A DNA stretch of 64,000 bases from contig JAUJYZ010001261.1 of the NCBI GenBank assembly GCA_033675265.1, positions 47,501-111,500 on the forward strand, in the 5' to 3' direction. This DNA comes from Actinostola sp. cb2023. Its lineage: Eukaryota > Cnidaria > Anthozoa > Actiniaria > Actinostolidae. Position numbers and translations under genes: made by a program. The notes below the pieces were generated by a model that was not told the DNA's origin, made no database searches, and saw only the letters and a list, made by a program, of their open reading frames with translations. Below, piece by piece: positions 9,610 to 21,680 of the stretch; within the stretch, counting starts at the first letter, position 1, and every line of letters starts with the position of its first letter.

Positions 9610-12600
9610 TTCCAAACGCCTATCTATCAGTCTATAGTGATCTTACGATAAATAATAGACTAGATGTTGATTACACGCATCTATTAATTATGAATGCACT
9701 CACTATGGATTTGCACCATCTAAATGACGGGATTTACATCCTTCAAACAGTCCTGACGTAAATACACGAAAACATATATAAAGCAATATGGATTCGGATA
9801 GGTATTGCATCTACTGATGACACCACATTTTAGACGTTCACACGAAATTGTTTTCTTTAATTTGTTGTTCCAACACGCAAACCTCTAGAAAACTATATGA
9901 CTGATGACAGCCACCGGTAGGCAGCCTTCCGGTACGATACGGACCCCTGAATTTAGAATTGTATAAAAAATAACATGAAAATCCAACTCTACAGAGGTGA
10001 AAAACTCAAGCGGGTTAAAAACGAAAACATTCTCCAAATTTCTTATTATATATATTTTTCTCAGCACAAAACGCGTTGTAGGATGTTGAATTTGCTAGAA
10101 GTCAATTAGTAGTTGCGAAAAGCCTCATGACATAGCACAGTTCTTTCTACAATGGAGGTACTATAAACATGACAATAGTTGTTTGCTTGGCATGACGTTT
10201 CTACGTGTGTAACCCGGTCAATTACAACGAGACAGAAGCGGAAACATGGTCGAAGTTACTATTTTTTGCGCAACTAATTTGGGCAAATTTGACGATTTTA
10301 AATCCATTCCCAAAATTTAGTTGCCACATCTAATTTCTGCTCGCCATTTACTCACCATTCTTCAATTAACATTTCAATTAAAAATTCGCTAAATTAGATT
10401 ACGAGCGAAAGGTGAGATTTCTAAGATCGCTAGTAATAATAGTAATATTCATAATATTTAATTTCTGAAAACGCACATGCAAAAGTCTATTTGCTTTTTA
10501 GTACGAAATATAAAAGTATGGAATATAACAAACAAGTTCAAGGAGTAACATAACAAAATATCTTGTGTTTTAAGGTAATCAGGAAAACCGAAAAAATACG
10601 CTGATGCAAGGCGCTACGGCATACCACCAGAGGCTGATCGAAACCATAGCAAACAACAAAAACAAACAACAACAGCATATTTAAATTACATTAGAACACA
10701 AAATTGAAATTATTTAGGATATGGATTCCAGGAATCGTTAATCTTGAAAGAACAAAAGTAAGCAGTATTTAAATTCATCTCTCTTACCTGCAAAACATAT
10801 TATCGCTTGACAACAACAACAATAATAATAATAATAATACATTCTACATGTGATGCCACCCTTTATACATGAAGAAAAAACTAATCGATTTTCAGAAGGT
10901 AATTGTTTTGAAAACTCAGCTCAATTTTCTAAAGTTATTTCCGTTAACACAAGGAATCAAAATATGCGATCTTATTGAGCAATTTGTCTTAACATCTGCA
11001 AACATGGCTGAGGCAATTTTGAGTTTCAGCCAATCGCTTTTGGAAGTCTTGTAGCGGGTTTGTCGTTTAGCTCGCGCAAATTAACCTGTAAGATGTCCAT
11101 ATTTGCTTAGTAGAGAGGACTGTAGAACTGCCGGGCTGCAGTTTGCAGAAGACCGTGTTTTACATGAAGTGCCAACAACAACCAGTCGAGTTGAACTTCA
11201 GTAATCAGTTGTCTCTCAAGTAGGAGCTACTGTGGCAAGGTGACTCATTACCGCGGCCATCGTCGTTTAGTAGTTTTATGACTTCTTAATCTACTCAACG
11301 TTAATATGCTATGCGTAGGACAAACAGTTCTGCATTCATTTGCATTTCAATTCCCAAGTCTTTTCTATAATAAAACTTAAAGTTGTTCAGTCGTGTTAGA
11401 CTGATTGTGGACTATACGGCTAGCTGTAATGCTTATTTTGAATCTTTGAACATGAGAGATTCTTACGGGATTCTTATCTACAGGAACTGAACACCCGACA
11501 TCGATGTCCCGGACAACTACTTAACTAATATTATCTAAGTAAATATGTAATTCTCTATAATTTTTCTTGCATAATCGGTCGTGGTATTCTATTAGCTAAA
11601 GTTGATCGATCAGGCAGAACATTTGTATCAGAATGACCGATACATACCAAGTATTAAACATTTCAATATTGTAGTACTTACATCAATATATTGCGTTGCG
11701 GTTGGCCTTGACTTGGTACAGCAATAATGACTAGAATGACAAACTGTTTTGGAACATCGCAGAGATTACGTAAATGATTTATGAAATGCTTGCCTTTGTT
11801 TGCTATCACCATAACTACATGTTAAATTGCTCGGCACGAAAACTATATAATAGTGAGGAAAAATTAATTAGGAGAATTTTGTGGATGCAATTTGTCTGGA
11901 ACTGATGTTGGATAGATATTCTGATATCTCTAAAGAAATTGAAAGCCTTTTAGGTTTAGACGTGACAATGCATTGGTAGCTAACTGCGAATGGTTTTGCA
12001 CTCCCCAGGGATAGCTAGTTAACGGCAAAAAGACGTCATGTGAAGCCTTTGTGAAGCATTGATTGTCATGCAAAAGATGGCGATAATAATGCCGGCTATC
12101 TTAAAATATAAACAAAAAATATTAATATTTATAATAACAACAAATAGACACAGGTAACCCGTCACTAAAATAACATTTAATTTGTATTTGTTTGGACATG
12201 TGTCTATATTTTAGCGGTAATTCTCGTAATTCTCAACAAGGAACATTTACGATGTTTGTCACATCCTGACGGCCTTTCCTTTCTCTCCTACTTTCACCCC
12301 TCAAGAAATTAAATCTCCTACCCTCCCCCCCCCAAAAGAAACACAAACCGCCTGCTACTCAGGCTATATCACTGGTCTTTAAAAGAAAAATCGAAACAGG
12401 CAGAATGTATTCACCTGCTTACTGTGGTTTAAAAACATTTCTTTAGTTCCCTTAGCTGAATGGACCTCCCACAAAGAAATGACAAAAGCGCAGTTGGGTT
12501 GCCTGTGGTGTTGCCACTGGATCGTAATAACGCGGGCGTATCAGGTGGGAAGGTTTGTTTGGTTGCTGTGTGGAAGAGCGTGTTTGCCGTTTGGTCGATG

Positions 12601-13100
12601 AATGGGAGTCTCTAAAAGCTGTAAATGCTTTACAAAGGTTTGACAATTGTTATTTTGTAATGTATATGTATAAAATAATGTTTTTCAATTGACATTTATT
12701 GCTGTTATCATCGATATTTGTACGAATAATTTATACCAACTGAATAACCCTCTACTTCGCCTCGGGATTCGGGTGCTGAATGTCATGCCATGCGTTGTGC
12801 AAAAATCATCTTTTAAAACTTGTGCGAAAAGCCAAATGATTCTGAAAAGTCAGCAATAGCATTTCCAGATATTTGCTGAGTATTTTGAGCGATTGAACAG
12901 TTGAATTTCGTGGTTCCAACGTTCGTGAAGTCGATTCGTGCAACGTGACACGACTCGCTTGGCACGAGTATTTTGCCTCACTTCTCAGTTCAATAGTTCA
13001 CTCACCCGATGTCAGTTCTTGTTTTAAATTCTTTGAAAAACAAACGTTACTCTAATCTTCCAATGCTATTTTGTCTTTGAATAAGCCAAGTCAGAGTTTA
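9610..13100. other. Long stretch without a recognised gene
   Basis: AT-rich sequence upstream of the minus-strand channel gene. Short open frames at 9885-10067, 10869-11054 and 12452-12646 show no domain I can recognise. A short AAT run is at about 10,820-10,840. Promoter and 5' untranslated exons of the channel may lie here but none can be pointed to. Confidence 0.5.
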
Positions 13101-13212
13101 AGGATTACCGTGATTCCTGGAACCGAATCGGGATAAAATCCAACCGGAAGTTGAGTTTCGCCATACATTTACTGTAAATCTGCTAGAATCTTAGGTGAAC
13201 ATATCAGTCGTT

Positions 13213-13668
13213 TGCATAGGCCTTTTCATGGAAAGACCGGAAGTGGCCGAACGCAATGCATTGTGGACTATATTCGGCACAAACACAACAATCTGAACGC
13301 CATTTTGGATCGAAGAACTCCGGAAGAACATAAACAAACTCACATCATCATGCCTCGGTGTACCGTGATGGGCTGCAATAATAACACGAGATATCGAGAA
13401 AGGTTCGTTTCGTTATTTTTCTTCGTTTCTTTGTGTATAACGGCAATTTGAATAGCATAAAATGAAAATTATACGTGATAGACCGTATAATGTAGTTACT
13501 AGAGATTACTATATTTTACTAATCTTAGATGGGTCATTATGCCACATGTCAGGAGTATTTCGTGTCATTATTGCAGCCCATATGGCGCCTGGATTGTTGT
13601 GTTTGTGCCGAAGCTAGACCAGAATGCACTCCGTTCAGCTACTTCCGGTCTATCCGTGAAAAGGTCTA
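13213..13668. mobile_element. Nested foldback element with THAP N-terminal fragment
   Basis: GGCCTTTTCATGGAAAGACCGG at the left is mirrored by CCGGTCTATCCGTGAAAAGG at the right, with TA at each edge. On the plus strand, ATG at 13351 opens MPRCTVMGCNNNTRYRER followed by a GTTCGT donor. This has the M-x-x-C-x(4)-C start of a THAP zinc finger. No following THAP exon is found on the plus strand. Confidence 0.5.
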
Positions 13669-13934
13669 TGCCTTAGTTAAACTCTAAGAAAGATTTACTC
13701 GACTAATGGTGAGTGTTTAAGACATAATGCGCCTTTGTGAGCCAATATTTGAGTGTCAGGACAAAAAGAACACGATTATAGAAGGTCTTGTTTTGACTGA
13801 GTAATGACACACCAGGGCACTGAAACTTGCCTAATAGTTTCAAATTCACTTGAATATTTCCTGATAAACTATAATTTTATCTTTAGATGAGGATTTGTGC
13901 ATTTTGTTGTTGTAGAGGAGACGAGACGAAGAAA

Positions 13935-14117
13935 CTATTGAAGGAATACTGAGGATTTATTTCGGTTAATTGGTTTCCCATCGACAAAATGTGCAGAACA
14001 TATTCGTGAATCTTGACGAGGCTGCCATTTTCCCCCAGTTTGTTGGGTCTTTTCTGAGACCAGTTTACAGTCAAAGGACATGAAGCGTGCCTCCCTAGAC
14101 TGCAATATTAAATTCAT
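13935..14117 (-). pseudogene. THAP zinc-finger fragment
   Basis: The minus-strand frame contains KWQPRQDSRICSAHFVDGKP, matching the second half of a THAP C2CH finger (W...RICS-x-HF). A possible acceptor ATATTGCAG... or AATATTGCAG lies just upstream at about 14,102. A shortened inverted copy of its 5' part is at 14,690-14,765. No transposase domain follows, so it reads as a relic inside the foldback. THAP domains bind DNA and are common in P-element-type and some DDE transposases. Confidence 0.55.
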
Positions 14118-15292
14118 TATTGGACTTAAAATTCATTATTTGTCGTTCTCGTCAGTTCAATCTTCCGTTAATGTAAACAAAAATACTGTAAATTCAAATC
14201 ACGAACTCTAACTCCATATATAGAAACTACACAGGAATACCATCAGTGCCATTAAACCCAAATCAACCAATCAGAGTGGACCGTTCCCACGCCTGAAATT
14301 GACAAGAGATGATCGCGAAGTCAAAACATTTTAACATGGAAGAATGTCAAACCACTATTCAAGAATCAGAGTCTCTATCACGTGTATATCTCGAAAGCTA
14401 TGAAAAGAAAGCTCAAGTATGTCGCAGTTTACTGGGAAGAGAAAGTTATGCTAAATTCACGTAAACATTGTTTATACATTGATTCCATGTACTCGCACCG
14501 ACAGATGGCAGCGTATATCATGCACATGTACATATCGTTAAAATTTGTGTTTTATGACTCTACACCACATTTTCTTTAACATCACCATGCAAAAATATAC
14601 GATGGCACTTCACTTGGTTGAATCCCGGAGTGCAGTCAGAATTCGTGATATGAGTTAAATTTTGTTTTCGTAAACAGAAGATTGAAACGACCAAAAATCC
14701 AATAATGAATTGAATATTGCAGTATAGAGGGGCACGCTTCATGTCCTTTGACTGTAATCCACTCTCTTCTAGTGTCAATATTTGCTATCAATGGTGAAGG
14801 ACGAACGGAGGAAGACAAGTATTAAAAGACAGACATGGCAATCAGTTACATTTGCTTTTATTACGGCAGTTTATGAGTTGATAAGTACTGTGACTGCAGT
14901 TTGTAATGCACAAATCCTCATCTAAATATAAAGTTATAGTTCATCAGGAATATTCAAGGGAAATAAAATTATTCTAGGCAAGTTTCAGTGTCCCGGTGTG
15001 TCATGGCGGGCGAATCTCCAGTCATTACTCAGTCAAAACAAGACCATCTATAATTGTGTTCTTTTTGTCCTGACACTCAAATATTGGCTCACAAAGGCGC
15101 ATTATGTCTTAAACACTCACCATTAGTCGAGTAAATCTTTCTTAGAGTCTAACTAAGGCATGCAAACGACTGATATTTTCACCTAAGATTCTAGCAGATT
15201 TACAGTAAGTGTATGGCGAAACTCAACTTCCGGTTGGATTTTATCCCGATTCCCGATTCCCGTTCCGCCCGAAAGTCGATCCGCTCGAAGTT

Positions 15293-15533
15293 GATCCGCC
15301 CGATGTTTGGTCGATCCGCCTGATGTTTGGTCGATCCGCCCGATGTTTGGTCGATCCGCCCGATGTTTGGTCGATCCGCCCGATGTTTGGTCGATCCGCC
15401 CGATGTTTGGTCGATCCGCCCGATGTTTGGTCGATCCGCCCGATGTTTTGGTCGATCCGCCCGATGTTTGGTCGATCCGCCCGATGTTTGGTCGATCCGC
15501 CCGATGTTTGGTCGATCCGCCCGATGTTTTCTC
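15293..15533 (+). repeat. 20-bp minisatellite (CGATCCGCCCGATGTTTGGT)
   Basis: About 12 near-identical 20-bp units; one has an extra T (TGTTTTGG). It abuts the right end of the THAP foldback. Repetitive open frames on both strands are by-products. Confidence 0.95.
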
Positions 15534-15659
15534 GGCGTAGTCAATCGAACGTTTGCCAATCGAATGCAATCGAACTACTAACTAAATGTGTGAGTTCGAT
15601 TGCCGAAACAATCGAAATTCATCGAACTAATCGAAAACAATCAAACTCAATCCAGTAGA

Positions 15660-17620
15660 TATTTCGATAAAAATATGTAATGTGACCACCAGCTCCTAGC
15701 TCAAAGCAATCTCATCAGAAATTAGCTTTTATATCCTTTTTAATAATAATAATAATAGTAATAAAGCCTTAAAGTGCCACTACGATGTAATTTGAAAAAG
15801 TTCTATAAATCGCACTTACAAAAGTAGAAGTGCTATTACATTACCTGGCCAAACCGTATTCTCATCTGAGACCGGGAAGATATAATTTTTAGCCACTAAA
15901 GTTCGCAATTTAGCGTCCGCCATTAACGATTGCGAGCCGCTTTTAGACTAGAGGAAGTGACGTCATAGGCTCAACAATATTCAAATGCTTTGGTACTTCA
16001 GCTTACTGATTTCTGCACAATAACAGCAGGTTTTGCTTCGATTACAAGAACATTTTGGCAACTTTTAAATGCATAGGATAGTAACACACCTTTCATTTTG
16101 GTTTCACTGTGAATTAATATACAACATTGAGCCACCGTGTGAAGTGGCGATTGAACCTTGTCTTCATTACTCAGGATGATTTCTTAGAAAATTTCGAAAT
16201 TAAATACCTGGTTGCAAGTGAAGGACAAGAAATAATCTTTTAATGCTAGTGTATTTATGAAATAATTGCCTCTAGCCGGAATAAGTCATCGATATCAAAG
16301 ACATGCACGATCACTAGACATCTCTCGAAGATATCCCTGCAAGCATGGGTTTTGTCTGAAGTTATTAAACCAAATCCGGCCAAATCTTTAGGACATCTTA
16401 TTCAAGGCATCGAGAATACAATATATTAGTAATATTATCGTGTGAAAAACTAAACGACTGAGAGGACGGTATGGTCATTTGTTTAATATGTTTCGATTTT
16501 ACAAATGTTGATATAATCTTTATATCCGATTTGATCAAAATAGCACATATTTTAATATGTTTAAAAACATCAACTACAGAATTAGAGTAATAACTTGGAG
16601 GTTTCATTTTATTTATTTTAAAATTTGTTCCGAAGTGAATGCGTTACGTACAGTACTGCTTAGAAGTATGTTAACATTTTTGTAGCTACTGCCTTCTGGG
16701 AAGGCGTAGCTACTATGCCATCGAGTGTGTAAGTAAGTATGTCTGTAAGTAAGATTTTCGGGTTGACTCGGATTCGTTCGGAAAATCCGATTGTAGTGAG
16801 TCGAATTACTCGAACGAGAGCGAAGACGAGTGAAGACTAGAAAACCTTTTCCTGATGATACCAGATGTATTTTTGTTCTATTCTCGACTTGACTGGCATT
16901 TTGTTCGACTATATTTTGTCAATTTTGTCAACTCTCGTCAATAATCGACTTCTTATCGATTGCAACGTACAAGCTACGTACGTTATCTCGTTCTCGATGT
17001 GTGATGTTTACGAGTGAGGTAAAGACTATTAACAATGAATTTGTGCTTTTCTGCATCAGTAATCAAGCACAGCTTTCAAGCAATGTGTCCAGTGTTTTCC
17101 CGTAAATAACTGTTCAGGTTTTTGGACAGTCTTTATATAATTTCCACGGGAGTAACTAACTGTCGTGGGTCGTGGGTCGTGGGTACCATGTCGTGGGTCG
17201 TGGGTACCGATTATTATTATTTTGATAAACAGCAAAGGACCATGAATGAAATATGCTCCTAGTATACACTTGATCTGTAAAACTGATCAAGTCAGTCAAA
17301 ATGACCTGATTATGCTTCTTTATTAAAATGACTGGATAATTTTTTTTTTTAATAACTGAGAAAAGAACAGATCAACTTAAACAAAGCGCGTTCTGTCTTG
17401 ACATTCGAAATCGGACTATCCGCATAGTAATTGCGCTATATAATTAAAAGACTACTTTTGTTTTTACATTTACATAATAATAATAATATACAATATACAA
17501 ATTTCGCGGAAAATTGTATATTTACAAATTGTAGCGTTACAAGTCACGTCTCCGTCACACTGATGGCTCAGGAACGTAAAAATTAAATCATTATATTTTT
17601 ATCCCGACCATCGATTATTA
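15660..17620. other. Stretch without a recognised gene
   Basis: AT-rich. Holds a MITE-type end CAGTACTGCTTAGAAGTATG at about 16,650 related to ends at 27,775, 28,378 and 30,996, a GTCGTGGGTC tandem at 17,163-17,210, and short AAT/ATA runs. No coding signature. Confidence 0.5.
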
Positions 17621-17929
17621 TATACACCTATTTAAAAAAAGCCGGGGTGTCAAAGACATCAGTCCATGGGCGATAGGTTATAGGCCGTTCCAAGACCGAA
17701 CTGCATTATGGTAACATTGAATGTCGTGGATGCCAGAGAAAATTCGATTCAAAATTTGTCTTGTCCTGTTTGAATTCAATTAGTTACGATATCATACAGC
17801 TTTTCATACAGGAAGTGCTATCTTTGGCTATTCAAGCTGTTACCATAATGCAGTTCGGTCTTGGAACGACCTATAACCTGTCGCCTATGGACTGATGTCT
17901 TCGACAACCTTTTTTTAAATAGGTGTATA
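17621..17929. mobile_element. MITE with about 95-bp terminal inverted repeats
   Basis: TATACACCTATTTAAAAAAA at 17,621 continues for about 95 bp and is mirrored up to AAATAGGTGTATA ending at 17,929. Both arms include the segment GGTCTTGGAACG or its complement and ATGCAGTTCGG. TA edges suggest a Tc1/mariner-type or similar non-autonomous element. Confidence 0.75.
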
Positions 17930-18125
17930 CAGTCATTCTCAAAAAGGTTGTCCAGATGAAAAGATTACAATACTACAATAAAGTCATCGGAGCCGAGTGC
18001 ATTATTCAAAACAGAACGCACTTTGTTTGGTTGATCTGTTCAGCAGACTGCCGTGATACGGCACATTGCATACATATTGTATTGTACATGTATTGCGTGG
18101 TGCATGTTATTATTTATCCCAACGG

Positions 18126-18640
18126 TATTCTATGTGTGCTAGTGTGGACCGCGGGAACATGGTGGCAATCGTTTATTGTATATTAGTGTGGACCGCGGGA
18201 ATACGGGACCGCGGTGGCAGTCATATATATTTCTGTAGTGTGGACCGGGGGACTGGGACCTCAGGAGTGTCAGTCGTATATATTAGCGTGGACCGCGGGA
18301 CTACGGGACCGCGGTGGCAGTCATATATATTTCTGTAGTGTGGACCGGGGGACTGGGACCTCAGGAACACAGTGTCAGTCGTATATATTAGTGTGAACCA
18401 CGGGTCAGTCGTATATATTAGTGTGAACCACGGGTCAGTCGTATATATTAGTGTGAACCACGGGTCAGTCGTATATATTAGTGTGAACCACGGATCAGTC
18501 GTATATATTAGTGTGAACCACGGGTCAGTCGTATATATTAGTGTGAACCACGGGTCAGTCGTATATATTAGTGTGAACCACGGGTCAGTCGTATATATTA
18601 GTGTGGACCGCGGGACTACGGTGGCAGTCATATCAAGCAA
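18126..18640 (+). repeat. 30-bp minisatellite with higher-order upstream units
   Basis: Eight 30-bp units of GTCGTATATATTAGTGTGAA plus CCACGGGTCA (18,374-18,608). Before it, 18,126-18,370 holds larger, about 60-90-bp repeats of the same core in which GTGTGGACCGCGGGA and a TTTCTGTAGTGTGGACCGG variant alternate. The 30-bp array is probably a contraction of one of these. Confidence 0.92.
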
Positions 18641-19889
18641 TTTTTTTGTGGACTGGTATTCTATAATCTAGCCGCGTAATCAAATGATCTGTATACTTTA
18701 TAAAAAACGAAGATACCCCCATCAGCATGGCGAAGCATCAAAACATAGCCGATAAACAACCAACGCGAACAACAGTGGCTCAAGTGAGTTCCAATCAGTT
18801 CCGATGTTTTCCGATTTGTGTTGCATCTTCACTCTTTTGGGATGTATCATGTCATCGTTTACAAATTTTCTACGCAGTATCGACCTTTTATCATCATATT
18901 TTCGTTGTATATTATACGGCATGATTATACTTTGACTGACTAGATCTTTTACAGATCAAGTGTATACTAAGAGCATATTTCATTCATGGTCAAAATGTAT
19001 TTCAAAAATAACTTTTCGGCTAGAGCACAATCAGGGTGGCAAAGTTGGGTCCACTCTGACCCTAAAATCAAGTTTGTTTATCTCTTATTATCTCTTATGC
19101 AGTTTTTGAGAGACTAGGGTACAGTGGATAATGTTATGAAATATCTTTGCACAACAGCACTTAGTTTTTGAGATACAGCACCATATATTGAGCAAAGTAT
19201 TAGGGGGTACGGACACTACATTTTGAAAATATGAATTTTGAAATAATTAAAAAAAGTGACAAGCATAAATTAATATCATCAAAAACTTGTTTAATCTCAA
19301 ACTCTATACACAGTAGATGTTAAATCAACAATGATTAACATGGTAAACAGAAACAAAGTCATAATAACATTATCTGCATACATTATATACCATTATTGGT
19401 TGAAACACAAACACTATAGCCTACAGAAAGTATCTTTGTTTTGGCATACAAGGGCTTTTGTCCATGCCTGTAAGCTATTCATAATTTGCATAGACTGTTG
19501 GTTATGACTTATGAAATCATTAAGTATCTTATCTAGTTTATCATGAAGACAAGAATTTCAATTAAACACACTTGACCCAATCGTCCAGGGAGGGGGTACG
19601 GACACTACATCAACACTTCTTGCAGTATAATGTTTAAGTTACAGTGGTTTTCTTGTAATTTAATAGAAAATATGTTTTCTATTTATGATTTTAAATGAAA
19701 TTCTTGAAAGCAATAGCAACTGAAACAAACTTAACAAAACTGAAAGAGTAATTTAAAATATCTACCACTGTCTTATATGTGAGCAACAGCTTTAATACCA
19801 AACCTAGGACTAATATTGGGTTCACGAGAAATGATCATGAAAGATCCAACCCAGGACTGTTTGTAGTTTTTATATAAATTGAAGAATAC

Positions 19890-20154
19890 TACAATCGTTT
19901 GCAAAATAGCTTGACACACTTTGAGAAATTCAGAGACTTTTTTGCGCGCACTAATTTGGGTTTCCGTCCCCCCCTCCCCCTTTCAATGTTGATTGAGAGC
20001 GATGTCGATCTACTGCGTCGTGTTCACTACTCAACATTGTAGTGGGGGGAGGGGGGTTTGGAGTTCTATGAGAAATATTTCAGGCGCAGCGTCACATTTC
20101 TGAAATATAGGTATAAAAAAAACTATTTGTGTCAACTATTTTGCAAACGACTGT
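19890..20154. mobile_element. Small inverted-repeat element, partly duplicated at 21,545-21,686
   Basis: ACAATCGTTTGCAAAATAGC is mirrored by CTATTTTGCAAACGACTGT. Its left 142 bp (19,892-20,033) recur as a direct repeat at 21,545-21,686, ending exactly where the transposase-like frame stops. It lies inside the 6.45-kb transposon. Confidence 0.6.
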
Positions 20155-20769
20155 CTGAGACGTATTATTGGGCTTATTTGTGCAAGGAAAAGGGTTACAC
20201 CCCAGGAAGCTGAGGTATAACATGTAATTAATAGTTAGGTTTAATAAGTGGGGCGCACTACAAAGTTTAAACGTAAGCCTGTGTCAGAATGTACGATTTT
20301 CGTATTTCAGACCCACCCCTCCCTAACAGCAAATATTGTCCAAATGAGGGGTGGGGTGCAGTAGCTTTGAGTACGTCGGATTGGAATGCGATAACGATCT
20401 GATAACTCATGTAAACATTGCAAAAGATTGGCTTACCTCACCCTAACGTCCAGAACAATCATTATTCGACCAGGAAAACGCAATTATTTGCAATATTATG
20501 TCACAGAAATACGTAAATGTTTGGAAATTGCGAACGTCATGCACACACCATCACATCTTGTTCTAAATATTATTACTCTCCGAGTGTAAACCGTTCAACT
20601 ACGTATTAACTTTCTATGTACATACATCATACAAACGTATAAATAGACTAGATGATAAGCTTAGATCATTGAAACCTTTGATAGGTGTAGAGTGTAGAGC
20701 GTTGCGACTTGGTTATAAGTGACTCGATTGAACAATATAAATACATTCGTTTCAAGCTCCTCGATAATA

Positions 20770-20845
20770 CCGCTAATTCTCGCGACTTCGTCGCTCGCTA
20801 TCAGGAGAAAAAAGATTCTCGCGACTTCGTCGCTCGCTATCAGAA
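20770..20845 (+). repeat. Two-copy tandem repeat, about 39 bp
   Basis: ATTCTCGCGACTTCGTCGCT followed by CGCTATCAG occurs twice in a row. CCACAGGGATCCCGCATTTC also occurs twice, at about 20,938 and 21,296. Confidence 0.8.
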
Positions 20846-21680
20846 TAAAAAGTGTGGTCGACTTGTGACAAGTCTAATGTCGATGTTTATCATAGACCGA
20901 TACTGTTCAATGTCATTCGCACTGTCATGATCGAGCACCACAGGGATCCCGCATTTCACGTAATCACTGTGTATTGTGTCACACTGAAATACGTAACTGT
21001 TTTGAAAGCAGTTCTTTACGCGTTTGTTAAGTCGCCTACTAACATACTACATACAGTGCTTGTGTTGTTGTCATAGATAATCAAATCGTGTACAATTTTA
21101 AGGCTCATTGCATTACTACATAGATGTGGATGTTTTGTTATCTTTGGCAATAAGTCACTCAAACGCTCAACGCTCTACCAAGCAGATATAAGAATTATGT
21201 TTATCTTTCTTTATTAATGACATGGTAGAGCGTCGCTCTGATGAAAGGAAACGTTCCCACAATCTATTTCGGCATAGGAAAGTATGGCAATGTACCACAG
21301 GGATCCCGCATTTCACGTAGTAATCACTTGAAGGGTTGCCCATGAAAACTGCATAAGTGACTATTTTGATGATTTTTTTAATGTATTGCCATTGCTTCAA
21401 AAACACACCTACTGGCTTGTAGATACCAATACAAACATGATTTGGAGATTATTACACTAGATGAAGAGCTTAGATCGAGATTACGTTGACCACCAGGTGC
21501 GCTCCTTCATTTTGGCATATAATTCACATATTATAGCTCTCAGACAATCGTTTGCAAAATAGCTTGACACACTTTGAGAAATTCGGACACTTTTTTGCGC
21601 GCACTAATTTGGGTTTCCGTCCCCCCCTCCCCCTTTCAATGTTGATTGAGAGCGATGTCGATCTACTGCGTCGTGTTCAC

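Larger units (their letters stand above)
13105..15262. mobile_element. Large palindromic (foldback) element with THAP-domain remnants
   Basis: Successive segments of the left half recur inverted in the right half: about 13,120-13,212 with 15,165-15,250, 13,672-13,830 with 15,000-15,160, 13,865-13,910 with 14,905-14,945, and 14,040-14,120 with 14,690-14,765. The left half is interrupted by a second, smaller foldback (13,213-13,668). The arms include THAP-like coding fragments described separately. Confidence 0.65.

Noticed and set aside
15183..15658. Overlapping repetitive frames on both strands
   Set aside because: Read-through of the 20-bp minisatellite, which cycles through all three frames.
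18372..18608. Regular 30-bp repeats that could suggest a CRISPR array
   Set aside because: No unique spacers; units are directly adjacent, and the genome is eukaryotic.
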